Assembly: GCF_900107995.1 (NCBI RefSeq)
Contig: NZ_FNUM01000005.1
Span: 1-64,000, forward strand
From: Alcanivorax sp. DSM 26293
GTDB taxonomy: Bacteria > Pseudomonadota > Gammaproteobacteria > Pseudomonadales > Alcanivoracaceae
Direction: 5' to 3'
Length of the DNA: 64,000 nt
The notes under the pieces are model-generated. The model was given only the letters and a program-made list of their open reading frames with translations. It did not search any database and was not told the DNA's origin. A program made the translations under genes and the position numbers. Position 1 is the stretch's first letter, and every line of letters starts with the position of its first letter. Shown here one piece after another: positions 40,610-48,577 of this stretch.

Positions 40610-43219
40610 ATGAGGGTACCTGTCCTGCTGGGCTTGCTCATGGGGATGAGTGGCTGTGGTGGCATGGACGGGGGGGATCAGCAAAAAGACCCCACGGTAA
40701 CCGATATCCCGGTGGCGTATGTGCAGCGAGATCTGCCCAGGGATGAAGACGGTGGCATCGTGATGGAGTCTCTGGAGGAGCCGGTTTCATTCCAGGCCGG
40801 AGCCAGGCTGATGGTGCGCGATAGCGCTTCCTCCCGTGCTGTGGCTCGCGATATCACCACGGCGATTCTGGGCGATGGCCATGATATTCGTGACCTCACT
40901 GTCAGCTACGACGGAAGCCGCCTGCTGTTTTCTGCCCGGGCGCCGGAGATTGAGGACGCGGATGAGGACGAACAACCGACCTGGAATCTCTGGGAGTACG
41001 ACTTTCAATCAGGCGCGGCCCGGCGGCTGATCAGCAGCGACCTGCGTGCCGAAGAAGGGCAGGATCGCTATCCGGCCTATTTGCCGGATGGTCGTATCGT
41101 GTTTGCATCTACCCGTCAGCGCCAGGCCCGGGCCCGCTTGCTGGACGAGGGAAAACCCCAGTTCACCCCGTTGGAGGAGGGTCGCGATAACGCCGCCTTT
41201 GCCTTGCACGTAATGAGTGCCGATGGCGTGGAGATCGAGCAGATCACCTTCAACATGAGCCATGATGTGGCGCCACTGGTAGGGCGTGATGGCCGAATCC
41301 TGTTTCTGCGCTGGGACAACAAGGACAACGAAAATCGCTTTGATCTGTACCGGGTGAATCCGGATGGCAGTGGTTTGTCGCCGCTCTATGGCGCCGACAG
41401 TCATGACGCCGGCGATGATCGAACCCGGGAATTCCTGCCCCTGTCCCTGATGGGAGATGGGCGCCTGCTCACCGCCGCCCGTTTGCGTGAAGCCGGAGCC
41501 GGGCAAATGCAGCCGCTGGCCATCGATATCGATAACTTCGTCAATCGAGACGGTCCGCTCCATGGGCGGGTGGCCAGTCAACCGGAGCAGGTCCTGCCCG
41601 GTCCGGCTGCCACCCTGGATGACACAGTGGCCGTGGAAGGCCGATTGGCGGATCTGGTGAGCATGGATGATGGTTCAGGCCGGTTTCTGATGGCCTGGTC
41701 TCCCTGTCGTTTGCTGGAGGGCGATACGCTGCGCCCCTGCACCGCGGATTACCTGGGTCAGGGGTTGCCGGAAGCGCCGCCGGCTTTCGGTCTGTGGATA
41801 CTGGATCCCGCTGAGGGTACCCAGCGCCCTGTGGTCTCCCCCCGGAATAATCTCTGGGTGACCGAGCTGGCGGTGGCCACGCCGCGCAGCTTGCCGTCCC
41901 AGGCCCTGGATAGTGTCCGGGATGAGGCGCTTGCCGAGGAAAATCTGGCACGGCTGGATATCCGCAGTGTCTACGACATGGACAGCCGTTTCGTCACCTT
42001 CAACACGCCAGGCTTGCCGGGGATTGCCTCCCTGGAACAGTACCGGGATCCTTCCCTGGTGACGCCTTCACAACGGCGGGTTCGGTTCCTGCGTATTACC
42101 AAGGGGGTGCTGATTCCCGATGAGGATGTGCGGGATATCGCCGGTGCCCAATTCGGGCGGGCGGCGAATTTCGGCATGCGTGAGATCGTTGGCTATGTCC
42201 CCGTGGAGCCGGATGGCTCGGTGCGGGTGCAGGTACCGGCGGATGCGCCGTTGGGTTTGCAGCTGGTGGATGCGGACGGCAAGTCGGTCTATAACCGGCA
42301 TGGTGCCTGGATCAACGTACGGCCCGGAGAAACCCTGCAGTGCCAGGGGTGTCATGCCAACAATTCGCCGCTGCCCCATGGCCGTACCGATGGCATGGCG
42401 CCCTCCATCAATACCGGCGCGCCATCTACCGGTCAGCCGTTCCCGAACACTCGCACGGATGTGGTGGGCTTCGCCGATGCTGGCGAAACCATGGCACAGG
42501 CCCTGACCCGGCTCTACCCGGAACGGGAAATTCCCAGTATCGATATGCGTGATTTCGATGCCTGGAGCGACCCGGCACCGAGTGAAGACTGGCTGTTGGC
42601 CTATGCGGACCTGGAGACGCTGGCGCCGGCTACCGTGCAGTGTCAGCAGCAATGGCAAGCGGAATGCCGCACGGTGATTCACTACGAGGATCATATCCAG
42701 CCGCTTTGGGATTTGCCCCGCCAGGCGGATGTGGATGGCAATCTGCAGGACGTGACCTGTTCCTCCTGCCACAACCGTCGCGATGCCATGAATGCGCTGC
42801 AGGTACCCCCTGCCCAGCTGGAGCTCACCGGTGAAGCTTCAGCGGACCAGCCATTACAACCTACCAGTTACCGGGAATTACTGTTCAACGACAACGAGCT
42901 GATCCTGGAAGACGGGGCGTTGGTGGATCGCCTGGTGATCGTCACGGATGGGGAAGGCAATGTCGTTTACCAAACTGATGAAGACGGCGAGCTGATTCTG
43001 GATAACATGGGTAATCCGGTTCCGGTGACAGAAACAGTACCGGTAGCCTCGGTGATTCGTGCCGGGCAGGCGCGCAATTCGGCGGCATTCTTTGATACCT
43101 TTATCGGCGGGGGAGTCCACGACGGCTGGTTGACGGCAGAAGAACTGCGATTGCTGGCAGAATGGATCGACCTGGGGGCGCAACTGTATAACGATCCGTT
43201 CAGGGTCCCCGAAAACTGA
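40610..43219 (+). CDS. PD40/hydrazine-synthase-alpha-like CxxCH lipoprotein
   Basis: An 869-residue lipoprotein (lipobox MSGCGG). Residues about 80-460 contain beta-propeller repeats of the PD40/TolB sort (DLTVSYDGSRLLFSARAPEI, YPAYLPDGRIVFASTRQRQA). A domain like the middle part of hydrazine synthase alpha follows, with CQGCH at about residue 580, and CSSCH lies at about residue 718. Both are c-type haem motifs. Relatives of HzsA occur widely outside anammox bacteria, where hydrazine synthesis is not expected. The ATG at 40610 has GGTGGA upstream. It is divergent from the DUF1588/LamG/DUF1501 operon. Confidence 0.7.
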   Translation: MRVPVLLGLLMGMSGCGGMDGGDQQKDPTVTDIPVAYVQRDLPRDEDGGIVMESLEEPVSFQAGARLMVRDSASSRAVARDITTAILGDGHDIRDLTVSYDGSRLLFSARAPEIEDADEDEQPTWNLWEYDFQSGAARRLISSDLRAEEGQDRYPAYLPDGRIVFASTRQRQARARLLDEGKPQFTPLEEGRDNAAFALHVMSADGVEIEQITFNMSHDVAPLVGRDGRILFLRWDNKDNENRFDLYRVNPDGSGLSPLYGADSHDAGDDRTREFLPLSLMGDGRLLTAARLREAGAGQMQPLAIDIDNFVNRDGPLHGRVASQPEQVLPGPAATLDDTVAVEGRLADLVSMDDGSGRFLMAWSPCRLLEGDTLRPCTADYLGQGLPEAPPAFGLWILDPAEGTQRPVVSPRNNLWVTELAVATPRSLPSQALDSVRDEALAEENLARLDIRSVYDMDSRFVTFNTPGLPGIASLEQYRDPSLVTPSQRRVRFLRITKGVLIPDEDVRDIAGAQFGRAANFGMREIVGYVPVEPDGSVRVQVPADAPLGLQLVDADGKSVYNRHGAWINVRPGETLQCQGCHANNSPLPHGRTDGMAPSINTGAPSTGQPFPNTRTDVVGFADAGETMAQALTRLYPEREIPSIDMRDFDAWSDPAPSEDWLLAYADLETLAPATVQCQQQWQAECRTVIHYEDHIQPLWDLPRQADVDGNLQDVTCSSCHNRRDAMNALQVPPAQLELTGEASADQPLQPTSYRELLFNDNELILEDGALVDRLVIVTDGEGNVVYQTDEDGELILDNMGNPVPVTETVPVASVIRAGQARNSAAFFDTFIGGGVHDGWLTAEELRLLAEWIDLGAQLYNDPFRVPEN

Positions 43220-43296
43220 GAAGGCGATCTGTCGGCTTAGTTAGCCTGACAGGGGTCGATGACATCTTTTCCACTGGACCGATGGCATCTGAAGAC

Positions 43297-43322
43297 AAGC
43301 CCGGGATTGTGACTCCGGGCTT
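43297..43322 (+). terminator. Possible weak terminator after the PD40 gene
   Basis: AAGCCCGG, a 10-nt loop and CCGGGCTT form an 8-bp stem. The following sequence is only mildly T-rich. It lies between the PD40 lipoprotein gene and the SH3/barrel gene and could separate two transcription units. Confidence 0.45.
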
Positions 43323-43356
43323 ATTGACTGTTTGATTGAAAGGGGAGACGCACCCG

Positions 43357-44100
43357 TTGCGCCTTGTAGTTGTCCTGTTATCCATGTTGGTGCTGTTCCC
43401 GGCCCAGGCGGTCTCATCCGAACCGGCGCCAGCCTTGCAAGTCAAGGTTGCCGAGCCCTATGTGGAGGTTCATACCGGGCCGGGCCGTGGCTATCCGGTA
43501 TTCCATGTGGTGGAGCGCCATGCTCCGTTGACCCTGTTGTTTCAGCGCGCGGGCTGGATCAAGGTGGAAACACCGCGCGGACGCATTGGCTGGGTGCCCC
43601 GCAAGGCCCTGCTGAAAACCCTGGATGGCGCCGGTGAGACTCCGGAATTGCAACACCTGGGCTATGAGGACTTCACGGGGGGGCACTGGCAGGCATCGGT
43701 GCTGGCGGGGGAGCTGGACGGGGTGACCTCACTGGCCGTCGGAATGGGTTACCGGTTCACCGAAAACTTTACAGCAGAAGCCATGTTTACCCAGGCCAGC
43801 GGTAATTTTTCCAACAACAAGCTGCTTGAGTTGAACCTTCAGCATCAGCTTTTCCCGCGCTGGCGAGTCTCCCCCTACGTGATGCTGGGAACCGGCCGTG
43901 CCAGTATTGAACCCCGGGCCACTCTGGTGCGCCCGGAAAACCGTGACGAGACACTGGCCTTTGCCGGTGGCGGCCTGAAAGTCTATCTCGCCCGCGGCTT
44001 TGTATTACGGGGTGAATACCGGAGCTATGTGCTGTTCACCGAAGAAAACGACAACCGGAATCTGGAAGAATGGAAACTCGGTTTCTCCCTGCTGTTTTAA
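43357..44100 (+). CDS. SH3-domain outer-membrane beta-barrel protein
   Basis: A 247-residue protein. The start is placed at TTG 43357, nine bases after AGGGGAG; an upstream TTG at 43336 would place that site inside the gene. A signal peptide (MRLVVVLLSMLVLFPAQA) is followed by a bacterial SH3 domain (about residues 30-90; VHTGPGRGYPVFHVVERHAP, then GWVPRKAL) and a C-terminal eight-strand-type barrel ending in FSLLF. SH3 domains bind peptidoglycan peptides, so the protein may link barrel and cell wall. It overlaps the next gene by 31 nt. Confidence 0.75.
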   Translation: MRLVVVLLSMLVLFPAQAVSSEPAPALQVKVAEPYVEVHTGPGRGYPVFHVVERHAPLTLLFQRAGWIKVETPRGRIGWVPRKALLKTLDGAGETPELQHLGYEDFTGGHWQASVLAGELDGVTSLAVGMGYRFTENFTAEAMFTQASGNFSNNKLLELNLQHQLFPRWRVSPYVMLGTGRASIEPRATLVRPENRDETLAFAGGGLKVYLARGFVLRGEYRSYVLFTEENDNRNLEEWKLGFSLLF

Positions 44101-44732
44101 CGTTGTGCCTGTTGCCTCTCACAGGGTATGGGCAAGAGACGAACCATCAACAAACCTCCATCCAGGATGCTGACCCGGGATCGGTGCTGGATCCTGAAAT
44201 CGAACGCCGCCGTATCAAGGAAGCGGACATTGATACGGAAAATTTTGAGGCGGGTATCTACGCGGGCATTCTTTCCATCGAAGATTTCGGTGCCGAGCCG
44301 GTAGTCGGGGTGAGGCTGGATTACCACTTGTCCGAGGATGTGTTCTTCGAAGCGGTATTGGGCCGGGCGGAGGCAGGTGAAACCAGTTTCGAAACCCTCA
44401 ATGCCGGGGTGCGACTGCTCAATGATGACGAGCGCGAGTTTACCTATTACCAGGCGTCGGTAGGCTACAACCTGCTGCCAGGCGAAGCCTTCCTGTCGGG
44501 GGGGCGTACCTTTAACAATGCCCTCTACTTGCTGGGCGGGGCGGGCATTACGGATTTTGCCGGCGATGAGCATTTCACTCTGGGTGTTGGTGTGGGGTAT
44601 CGGCTGCTGGTCAATGACCTGATCGCCGTGCGTGTGGATATGAAAGATCACATCTTCAATCTGGATGTGCTGGGGGAAGACAAGACCACTCACAATCTTG
44701 AACTGACCGCCGGGGTCAGCCTGTTTTTCTGA
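44070..44732 (+). CDS. Outer-membrane beta-barrel protein of the TlpA operon
   Basis: A 220-residue exported protein with a signal peptide (METRFLPAVLTLCLLPLTGYG), a short charged linker rich in Asp and Glu, and an eight-strand-type barrel (YAGILSIEDFGAEPVVGVRL, YYQASVGYNLLPG and the end LTAGVSLFF). It resembles the outer-membrane beta-barrel family that accompanies SH3 proteins in myxobacteria and gammaproteobacteria. It overlaps the preceding SH3/barrel gene by 31 nt, so the two are likely produced in a fixed ratio. Its exact function is unknown. Confidence 0.75.
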   Translation: METRFLPAVLTLCLLPLTGYGQETNHQQTSIQDADPGSVLDPEIERRRIKEADIDTENFEAGIYAGILSIEDFGAEPVVGVRLDYHLSEDVFFEAVLGRAEAGETSFETLNAGVRLLNDDEREFTYYQASVGYNLLPGEAFLSGGRTFNNALYLLGGAGITDFAGDEHFTLGVGVGYRLLVNDLIAVRVDMKDHIFNLDVLGEDKTTHNLELTAGVSLFF

Positions 44733-44752
44733 AAAGGGTAGGGGGAGCAATA

Positions 44753-45244
44753 ATGAAAAAAACACTGACAATGATACTGGGCGCGTTGGCTTTGCTGTTG
44801 GCAAGCAATGCGTACTCTGCGGAGGGGGAGCCCGCGCCGGACTTCACGCTGAAGACCCTTGATGGCACCAACCTGAAACTCAGTGAGCAGCGGGGCACTG
44901 TGATCTTGCTGAATTTCTGGGCTTCCTGGTGCGGACCCTGCCGGACGGAAATGCCTCTGCTGGACGCGCTCTATGAGGAATATCGGGATTACGGATTTAC
45001 CGTGCTGGGTGTCAATCTGGATGAAAACCGTGACCAGGCAGATCGCCTTCTGGACAAGATTCCGGTGACCTTTCCGGTACTGTTTGATCCGCAAAACAGC
45101 ACCAGTGAAACCTATGGCGTGGATGCCATGCCCACGACCGTACTGATTGATCGCAATGGCGTGGTTCGTCATCACCACCGGGGTTACAAGGATGGCTACA
45201 TGGATAAATACGAAGAGCAGGTGAAGGCGCTGGTGCTGGAATGA
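44753..45244 (+). CDS. TlpA-like periplasmic thiol-disulfide oxidoreductase
   Basis: A 163-residue protein with a signal peptide (MKKTLTMILGALALLLASNA) and a thioredoxin fold of the TlpA/ResA class. The active site is WASWCGPC at about residues 57-64, with the cis-Pro segment DAMPTTVLIDRNG. Such proteins reduce disulfides in the periplasm, often the CxxCH cysteines of apocytochromes before haem attachment. Several CxxCH proteins are encoded 4-8 kb away, which makes that role attractive. It overlaps the next gene by four bases (ATGA). Confidence 0.9.
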   Translation: MKKTLTMILGALALLLASNAYSAEGEPAPDFTLKTLDGTNLKLSEQRGTVILLNFWASWCGPCRTEMPLLDALYEEYRDYGFTVLGVNLDENRDQADRLLDKIPVTFPVLFDPQNSTSETYGVDAMPTTVLIDRNGVVRHHHRGYKDGYMDKYEEQVKALVLE

Positions 45245-45477
45245 AAACAGTGGGAACGATACGTATTGCCGGACTGATTCTGCTCCTGGCGTTTACCGCC
45301 AGCGGTTGCGCCGTCAGACCCTGGCTCAAGCCCTATGACCGCGCCAGACTGGCGGACCCGGTGATGAATGTATCGGCACACCCGATAGCGGAAAGCTACA
45401 TGGGCCATGTGCATCAGGCCCGGGAAAGCATGCGTGGAGCGGAAGGTAGTGCGGGTGGAGGTTGCGGATGCAACTGA
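45241..45477 (+). CDS. DUF4266 small lipoprotein with Gly/Cys tail
   Basis: A 78-residue lipoprotein (lipobox ASGC, Cys23). The middle reads VRPWLKPYDRARLADPVMNV, the core of DUF4266. The C terminus ends in GGGCGCN, a Gly/Cys tail that family members share as far as I recall. In known genomes DUF4266 is coupled to DUF3570, TlpA and ApbE; the first two are adjacent here and apbE lies 10 kb away. The tail could bind a metal or be modified. The start overlaps the tlpA-like stop, and its end overlaps the next gene. Confidence 0.85.
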   Translation: MKTVGTIRIAGLILLLAFTASGCAVRPWLKPYDRARLADPVMNVSAHPIAESYMGHVHQARESMRGAEGSAGGGCGCN

Positions 45478-46595
45478 TGCGTACGCTGTCGGTGGCCTTG
45501 CTGCTGGGGGCCAGTACCCTGCTGCAGGCCTCGGTGTTGCCTGAGGACCGGCTGGATGTGCTCTACCATCAGTACGAAGGGGGCGGCATGAAAATCAACG
45601 GCCCCTCCGTGCTGGTAAGAAAATCCTTTGCCGACAAGGTGGCAGTGCATGCCAACTATTATGTGGATGAGGTTTCCGCCGCCTCCATTGATGTGCTGGT
45701 CAGCGCCAGCCCCTACTCGGAAGAACGTACCGAAAAAAGCGTGGGCGTCGACTACCTGCATGGCAAGGCTATTTACTCGTTAAGCTACGCCAACAGCGAG
45801 GAAAATGATTTCGAGGCCAACTCGGTGCACTTTGACATGAGTCAGGATTTTTTCGGTGACCTGACGACGCTGAGCCTGGGGTACTCCAAAGGCTGGGATG
45901 AAGTCTTCCGCACCGGTGACAACAGCTTTGCGGAAGAGGCGGATCGACAGCATTTTCGTATCAACCTGTCACAAATCCTGACCCGGAACCTGATGGCCAG
46001 CCTGGGTCATGAGCTGATCACCGACGAAGGCTATCTGAACAATCCCTACCGTTCGGTGCGCTATCTGACCTCCGGCGGCAGCTACAGTTTTGAGCCGGAA
46101 CGTTATCCGGAAACACGCACCAGTGAAGCCACCTCCCTGCGGCTGTCCTACTATCTACCCTGGCGAGCGGGCCTGCATGGGGAATACCGGATCTATGATG
46201 ACTCCTGGGGCATTGATGCCAGTAGCTGGCAGGTCAAGCTGATACAACCCCTGGGCAGCAACTGGACACTGGAAGGACGTTATCGGGCCTACCAGCAGGG
46301 TGATGCGGATTTTTATGCCGACCTGTTTCCTTTCCAGAACGCGCAGAATTTTCTGGCCCGGGACAAGGAGCTTAGCGAGTTCAGTTCCACCGTTGTGGGG
46401 CTGGGCATCGGTTTCGAGTTCAGCAAGCCGAACTGGGAAACCATCGACCGGGCAGGGCTGAATCTGTGGGTCGATCGCTTCAGTTTCGATTACGACAACT
46501 ACCGCGATATCCGTGTCGATACGACCCCGGGCACGGAACCCCTGTACAGCTTTGATGCCACCGTAACCCGGTTATTGTTTACGTTGTGGTATTGA
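45468..46595 (+). CDS. DUF3570 outer-membrane protein
   Basis: A 375-residue exported protein of the DUF3570 family. The ATG at 45468 has GGAGG six bases upstream (45457-45461), which lies inside the end of the DUF4266 gene. A signal peptide is followed by barrel-like strands (VHANYYVDEVSAASIDVLVS, SVGVDYLHGKAIYSLSYANS) and a C-terminal aromatic (LLFTLWY). A barrel of about 16 strands is likely. DUF3570 proteins co-occur with DUF4266 and ApbE; their function has not been established as far as I know. The gene ends the operon. Confidence 0.85.
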   Translation: MQLMRTLSVALLLGASTLLQASVLPEDRLDVLYHQYEGGGMKINGPSVLVRKSFADKVAVHANYYVDEVSAASIDVLVSASPYSEERTEKSVGVDYLHGKAIYSLSYANSEENDFEANSVHFDMSQDFFGDLTTLSLGYSKGWDEVFRTGDNSFAEEADRQHFRINLSQILTRNLMASLGHELITDEGYLNNPYRSVRYLTSGGSYSFEPERYPETRTSEATSLRLSYYLPWRAGLHGEYRIYDDSWGIDASSWQVKLIQPLGSNWTLEGRYRAYQQGDADFYADLFPFQNAQNFLARDKELSEFSSTVVGLGIGFEFSKPNWETIDRAGLNLWVDRFSFDYDNYRDIRVDTTPGTEPLYSFDATVTRLLFTLWY

Positions 46596-46970
46596 GCTAC
46601 GAGCTACACTCGATGGATAGGGAAAAAGCTGGAAAATTCCCCCGGGCCTCGGCATTTCTACGATGCCGCTGTAGGAACGGAGCGTAGCGGAGTAACGCAC
46701 GTAGTGCAGTGCGGCCCGAAGGGTGCGCGAAGCGAATAACCTATGCTTGCTCCCCCGGGGATCTATGACATGCGAACCGCGCTCGCGCGGAAATCGACCG
46801 GAGGGCGATCAGGAATATTTGGGCTCGACAGGTCTTTCCAAACCCTCCCGATCCGGTATCCCCCCCAACCCTATTCACCATGCACGCATGACTCCAGCGG
46901 GATGAGTGCCTGGCAGGGAGGAAATCGCGCCGCCAGCGACGCTCCTGCAAAAAACTTCCGGGCCTGTGTG
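46596..46970. repeat. Intergenic repeat cluster between convergent genes
   Basis: About 375 nt with no gene. It has TAGGAACGGAGCGTAGCGGA (about 46673), the hairpin unit at 46772-46813 that matches 20163-20204, and a half palindrome (CGCGCCGCCAGCGACGCTCC, about 46926). It starts with the word GAGCTACGAGCTACA, a fragment of the composite-element arm. Confidence 0.7.
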
Positions 46971-48065
46971 CTACAGCGAATCCGTCAGCAAAATGCCGAA
47001 GCTGAAACGGTTTTCGTAATCGTCGTAGTTGATCAGCGAATCACCGTAACCGCTGAATACCTGTACCAGTCCCTTGAAACGCTTGCTTAACGGGAAGGAG
47101 TAGTTGATCCGCCCGGCCCCTTTGTTGTCCGAGCGCAGGTTGTTGCGCACCATCAGCTCAAGCACGTGGTTGCGGAACGGGTAGGCTACTTCCAGTTCGA
47201 AATTGCCCATGAATTTTTCGATGTCCGGATTGTCGTCGCCGGACGTGTCCAGTGGGTCATCTTTCTTCTCTTCGGGAATCCGGTACCAGGGTTTCACGGA
47301 CCAGTAATAGTCACCGGTCTTGAAGATATAGTTCATGAATACCCGGTTCCAGCTCCGGGACACGGGGACATCCCGACCATTGGACTGGTGGTTGAAACCG
47401 GCCACCAGCAGCTCGGAGTCCAGCGGTCCAATCTGCCAGTCGACAGGCTTGGAAATGAAGATCTCCGGCTCGTAGTTGGTTTCCCGAAACGGTGCGGAGA
47501 TCTCGCTGTTGTAAGCCTGCCAGAAGAAGGTGCCAGTGAAGGCCATCCACAGAGTGACATCATCGACGATGTTTTCCTTCAAGGGGGCCTTGAGCGATAG
47601 CTGGAATTTCACCTCGTTGGGTTGCAGATCCCGGTCATCCTTCTCCGGATCATTCCATTGCCGGTTGGACCAGTAGCTATAGGGCAGCAAGTAATTACGG
47701 CGGTGAGGGGTAATCACAAAGGGATTGCCGCGGGTGGTGTTCTCCAACGCCAGGCGGGCGCGCAGGGCGTCCTCGTTGGTCCGTTCGCCGGGCAGCTCTT
47801 CACCGTTCTGGCACCAGCCTCGCAGCTCTTTCAGGGTAACCTGCTCATTGGCCGTCTGGGCACTGCGCAGCAGGCAATCGTTCTCCTGCTGGGTTTGACT
47901 CATCTCCGTAGGAGGCGCATCGGGAACCGGCGTCTCTTTCTCCGGCGTTTGTGCCGTCTGCTCTTTTTCGCGTTCGGTTGCTTTCGGAGCGTCTTCGGCG
48001 AGGACAGGGGAGGCACAGATAGAGGCACTTACCAGTGTCAGGGCCAGCGCCAGAGATTTGCACAT
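46971..48065 (-). CDS. pldA: Outer-membrane phospholipase A1
   Basis: A 364-residue OMPLA. The ATG at 48065 has AAGGA upstream and starts a signal peptide (MCKSLALALTLVSASICASP). A low-complexity Glu/Pro/Thr-rich linker precedes a 12-strand barrel. The catalytic stretch is FNHQSNGRDVPVSRSWNRVF, giving His and Ser of the active site, with the Asn partner from the preceding strands. It hydrolyses phospholipids that reach the outer leaflet, acting as a calcium-dependent dimer. The N-terminal linker of about 90 residues before the barrel is longer than in E. coli. It converges on the DUF3570 gene. Confidence 0.9.
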   Translation of the reverse strand: MCKSLALALTLVSASICASPVLAEDAPKATEREKEQTAQTPEKETPVPDAPPTEMSQTQQENDCLLRSAQTANEQVTLKELRGWCQNGEELPGERTNEDALRARLALENTTRGNPFVITPHRRNYLLPYSYWSNRQWNDPEKDDRDLQPNEVKFQLSLKAPLKENIVDDVTLWMAFTGTFFWQAYNSEISAPFRETNYEPEIFISKPVDWQIGPLDSELLVAGFNHQSNGRDVPVSRSWNRVFMNYIFKTGDYYWSVKPWYRIPEEKKDDPLDTSGDDNPDIEKFMGNFELEVAYPFRNHVLELMVRNNLRSDNKGAGRINYSFPLSKRFKGLVQVFSGYGDSLINYDDYENRFSFGILLTDSL

Positions 48066-48120
48066 GGGGGGATCCTTTTGCGTTGCCGGGCGTTCTGTTT
48101 GGCTCATCCAGCTGCCTGTG

Positions 48121-48309
48121 TTACAGGTTGCTGACTTCCTCGTCGCTCATTGAGCGAGCCTGATCCTCCAACATGACAGGAATGCCATCGCGTACCGGGT
48201 AGGCCAGGCCACTGGCCTTGCACTTGAGTTCACCGGCCTTGTCGTCATAGATGAGGGGCGCCTTGCTGACCGGGCAAACCAGAATGTCGAGTAGGTTGGT
48301 ATCAATCAT
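48121..48309 (-). CDS. Trm112-family zinc-ribbon-like small protein
   Basis: A 62-residue protein: [19 protein letters not shown], then [20 protein letters not shown]. The family (YcaR in E. coli) is a short zinc-ribbon-like protein. Eukaryotic Trm112 activates methyltransferases; the bacterial role is poorly known. Two of the usual Cys remain (Cys12 and one in KCKAS), so zinc binding may be lost. The ATG at 48309 has AAAGGACGG upstream. It is divergent from the acyl-CoA dehydrogenase gene. Confidence 0.85.
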   Translation of the reverse strand: MIDTNLLDILVCPVSKAPLIYDDKAGELKCKASGLAYPVRDGIPVMLEDQARSMSDEEVSNL

Positions 48310-48429
48310 TTTTACCGTCCTTTGCAGTGATTCCGGGAGTATACCCAATGTCCACCGCGGGGGAGAGAATCCTCCCGCAATCCCTCCCGGTTTTTGCAAA
48401 AAACCTGTTAAAACAGTTGCCTATAAAGG

Positions 48430-48457
48430 CAAACGCAAGTTTCAAACGCTTGTTTGA
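48430..48457. promoter_or_regulatory. Two overlapping PsrA-type boxes
   Basis: CAAACGCAAGTTTC (48430-48443) and TCAAACGCTTGTTTGA (48442-48457) both fit the fatty-acid regulator PsrA consensus, CAAAC, four bases, GTTTG. The second is a perfect palindrome apart from its centre. They lie about 120 nt upstream of the acyl-CoA dehydrogenase start, in the divergent region shared with the Trm112 gene. Confidence 0.7.
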
Positions 48458-48461
48458 CTCA

Positions 48462-48513
48462 CGGGTCACAAATAGGGGTAGAGGGGGGATTGAGGCCTGA
48501 CCTAAGATTAGCG
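48462..48513 (+). promoter_or_regulatory. Shared upstream motif pair of acyl-CoA dehydrogenase gene 1
   Basis: CGGGTCACAAATA (48462-48474) and CCTAAGATTAGCG (48501-48513, containing a -10-like TAAGAT) are 26 nt apart. The same words recur upstream of the second acyl-CoA dehydrogenase gene at 52566-52578 and 52604-52616, 25 nt apart. Confidence 0.6.
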
Positions 48514-48577
48514 TCCCAAATAGCTGGCGAGCCCACGGCCCGCCTCATTTTCACCGATGATTTTAGGGAGATTTGAG

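Noticed and set aside
46743-47090. A 115-codon open frame in the repeat cluster downstream of the DUF3570 gene.
   Set aside because: It runs through palindromic repeats and into the antisense of pldA, with no start signal or recognisable protein feature.
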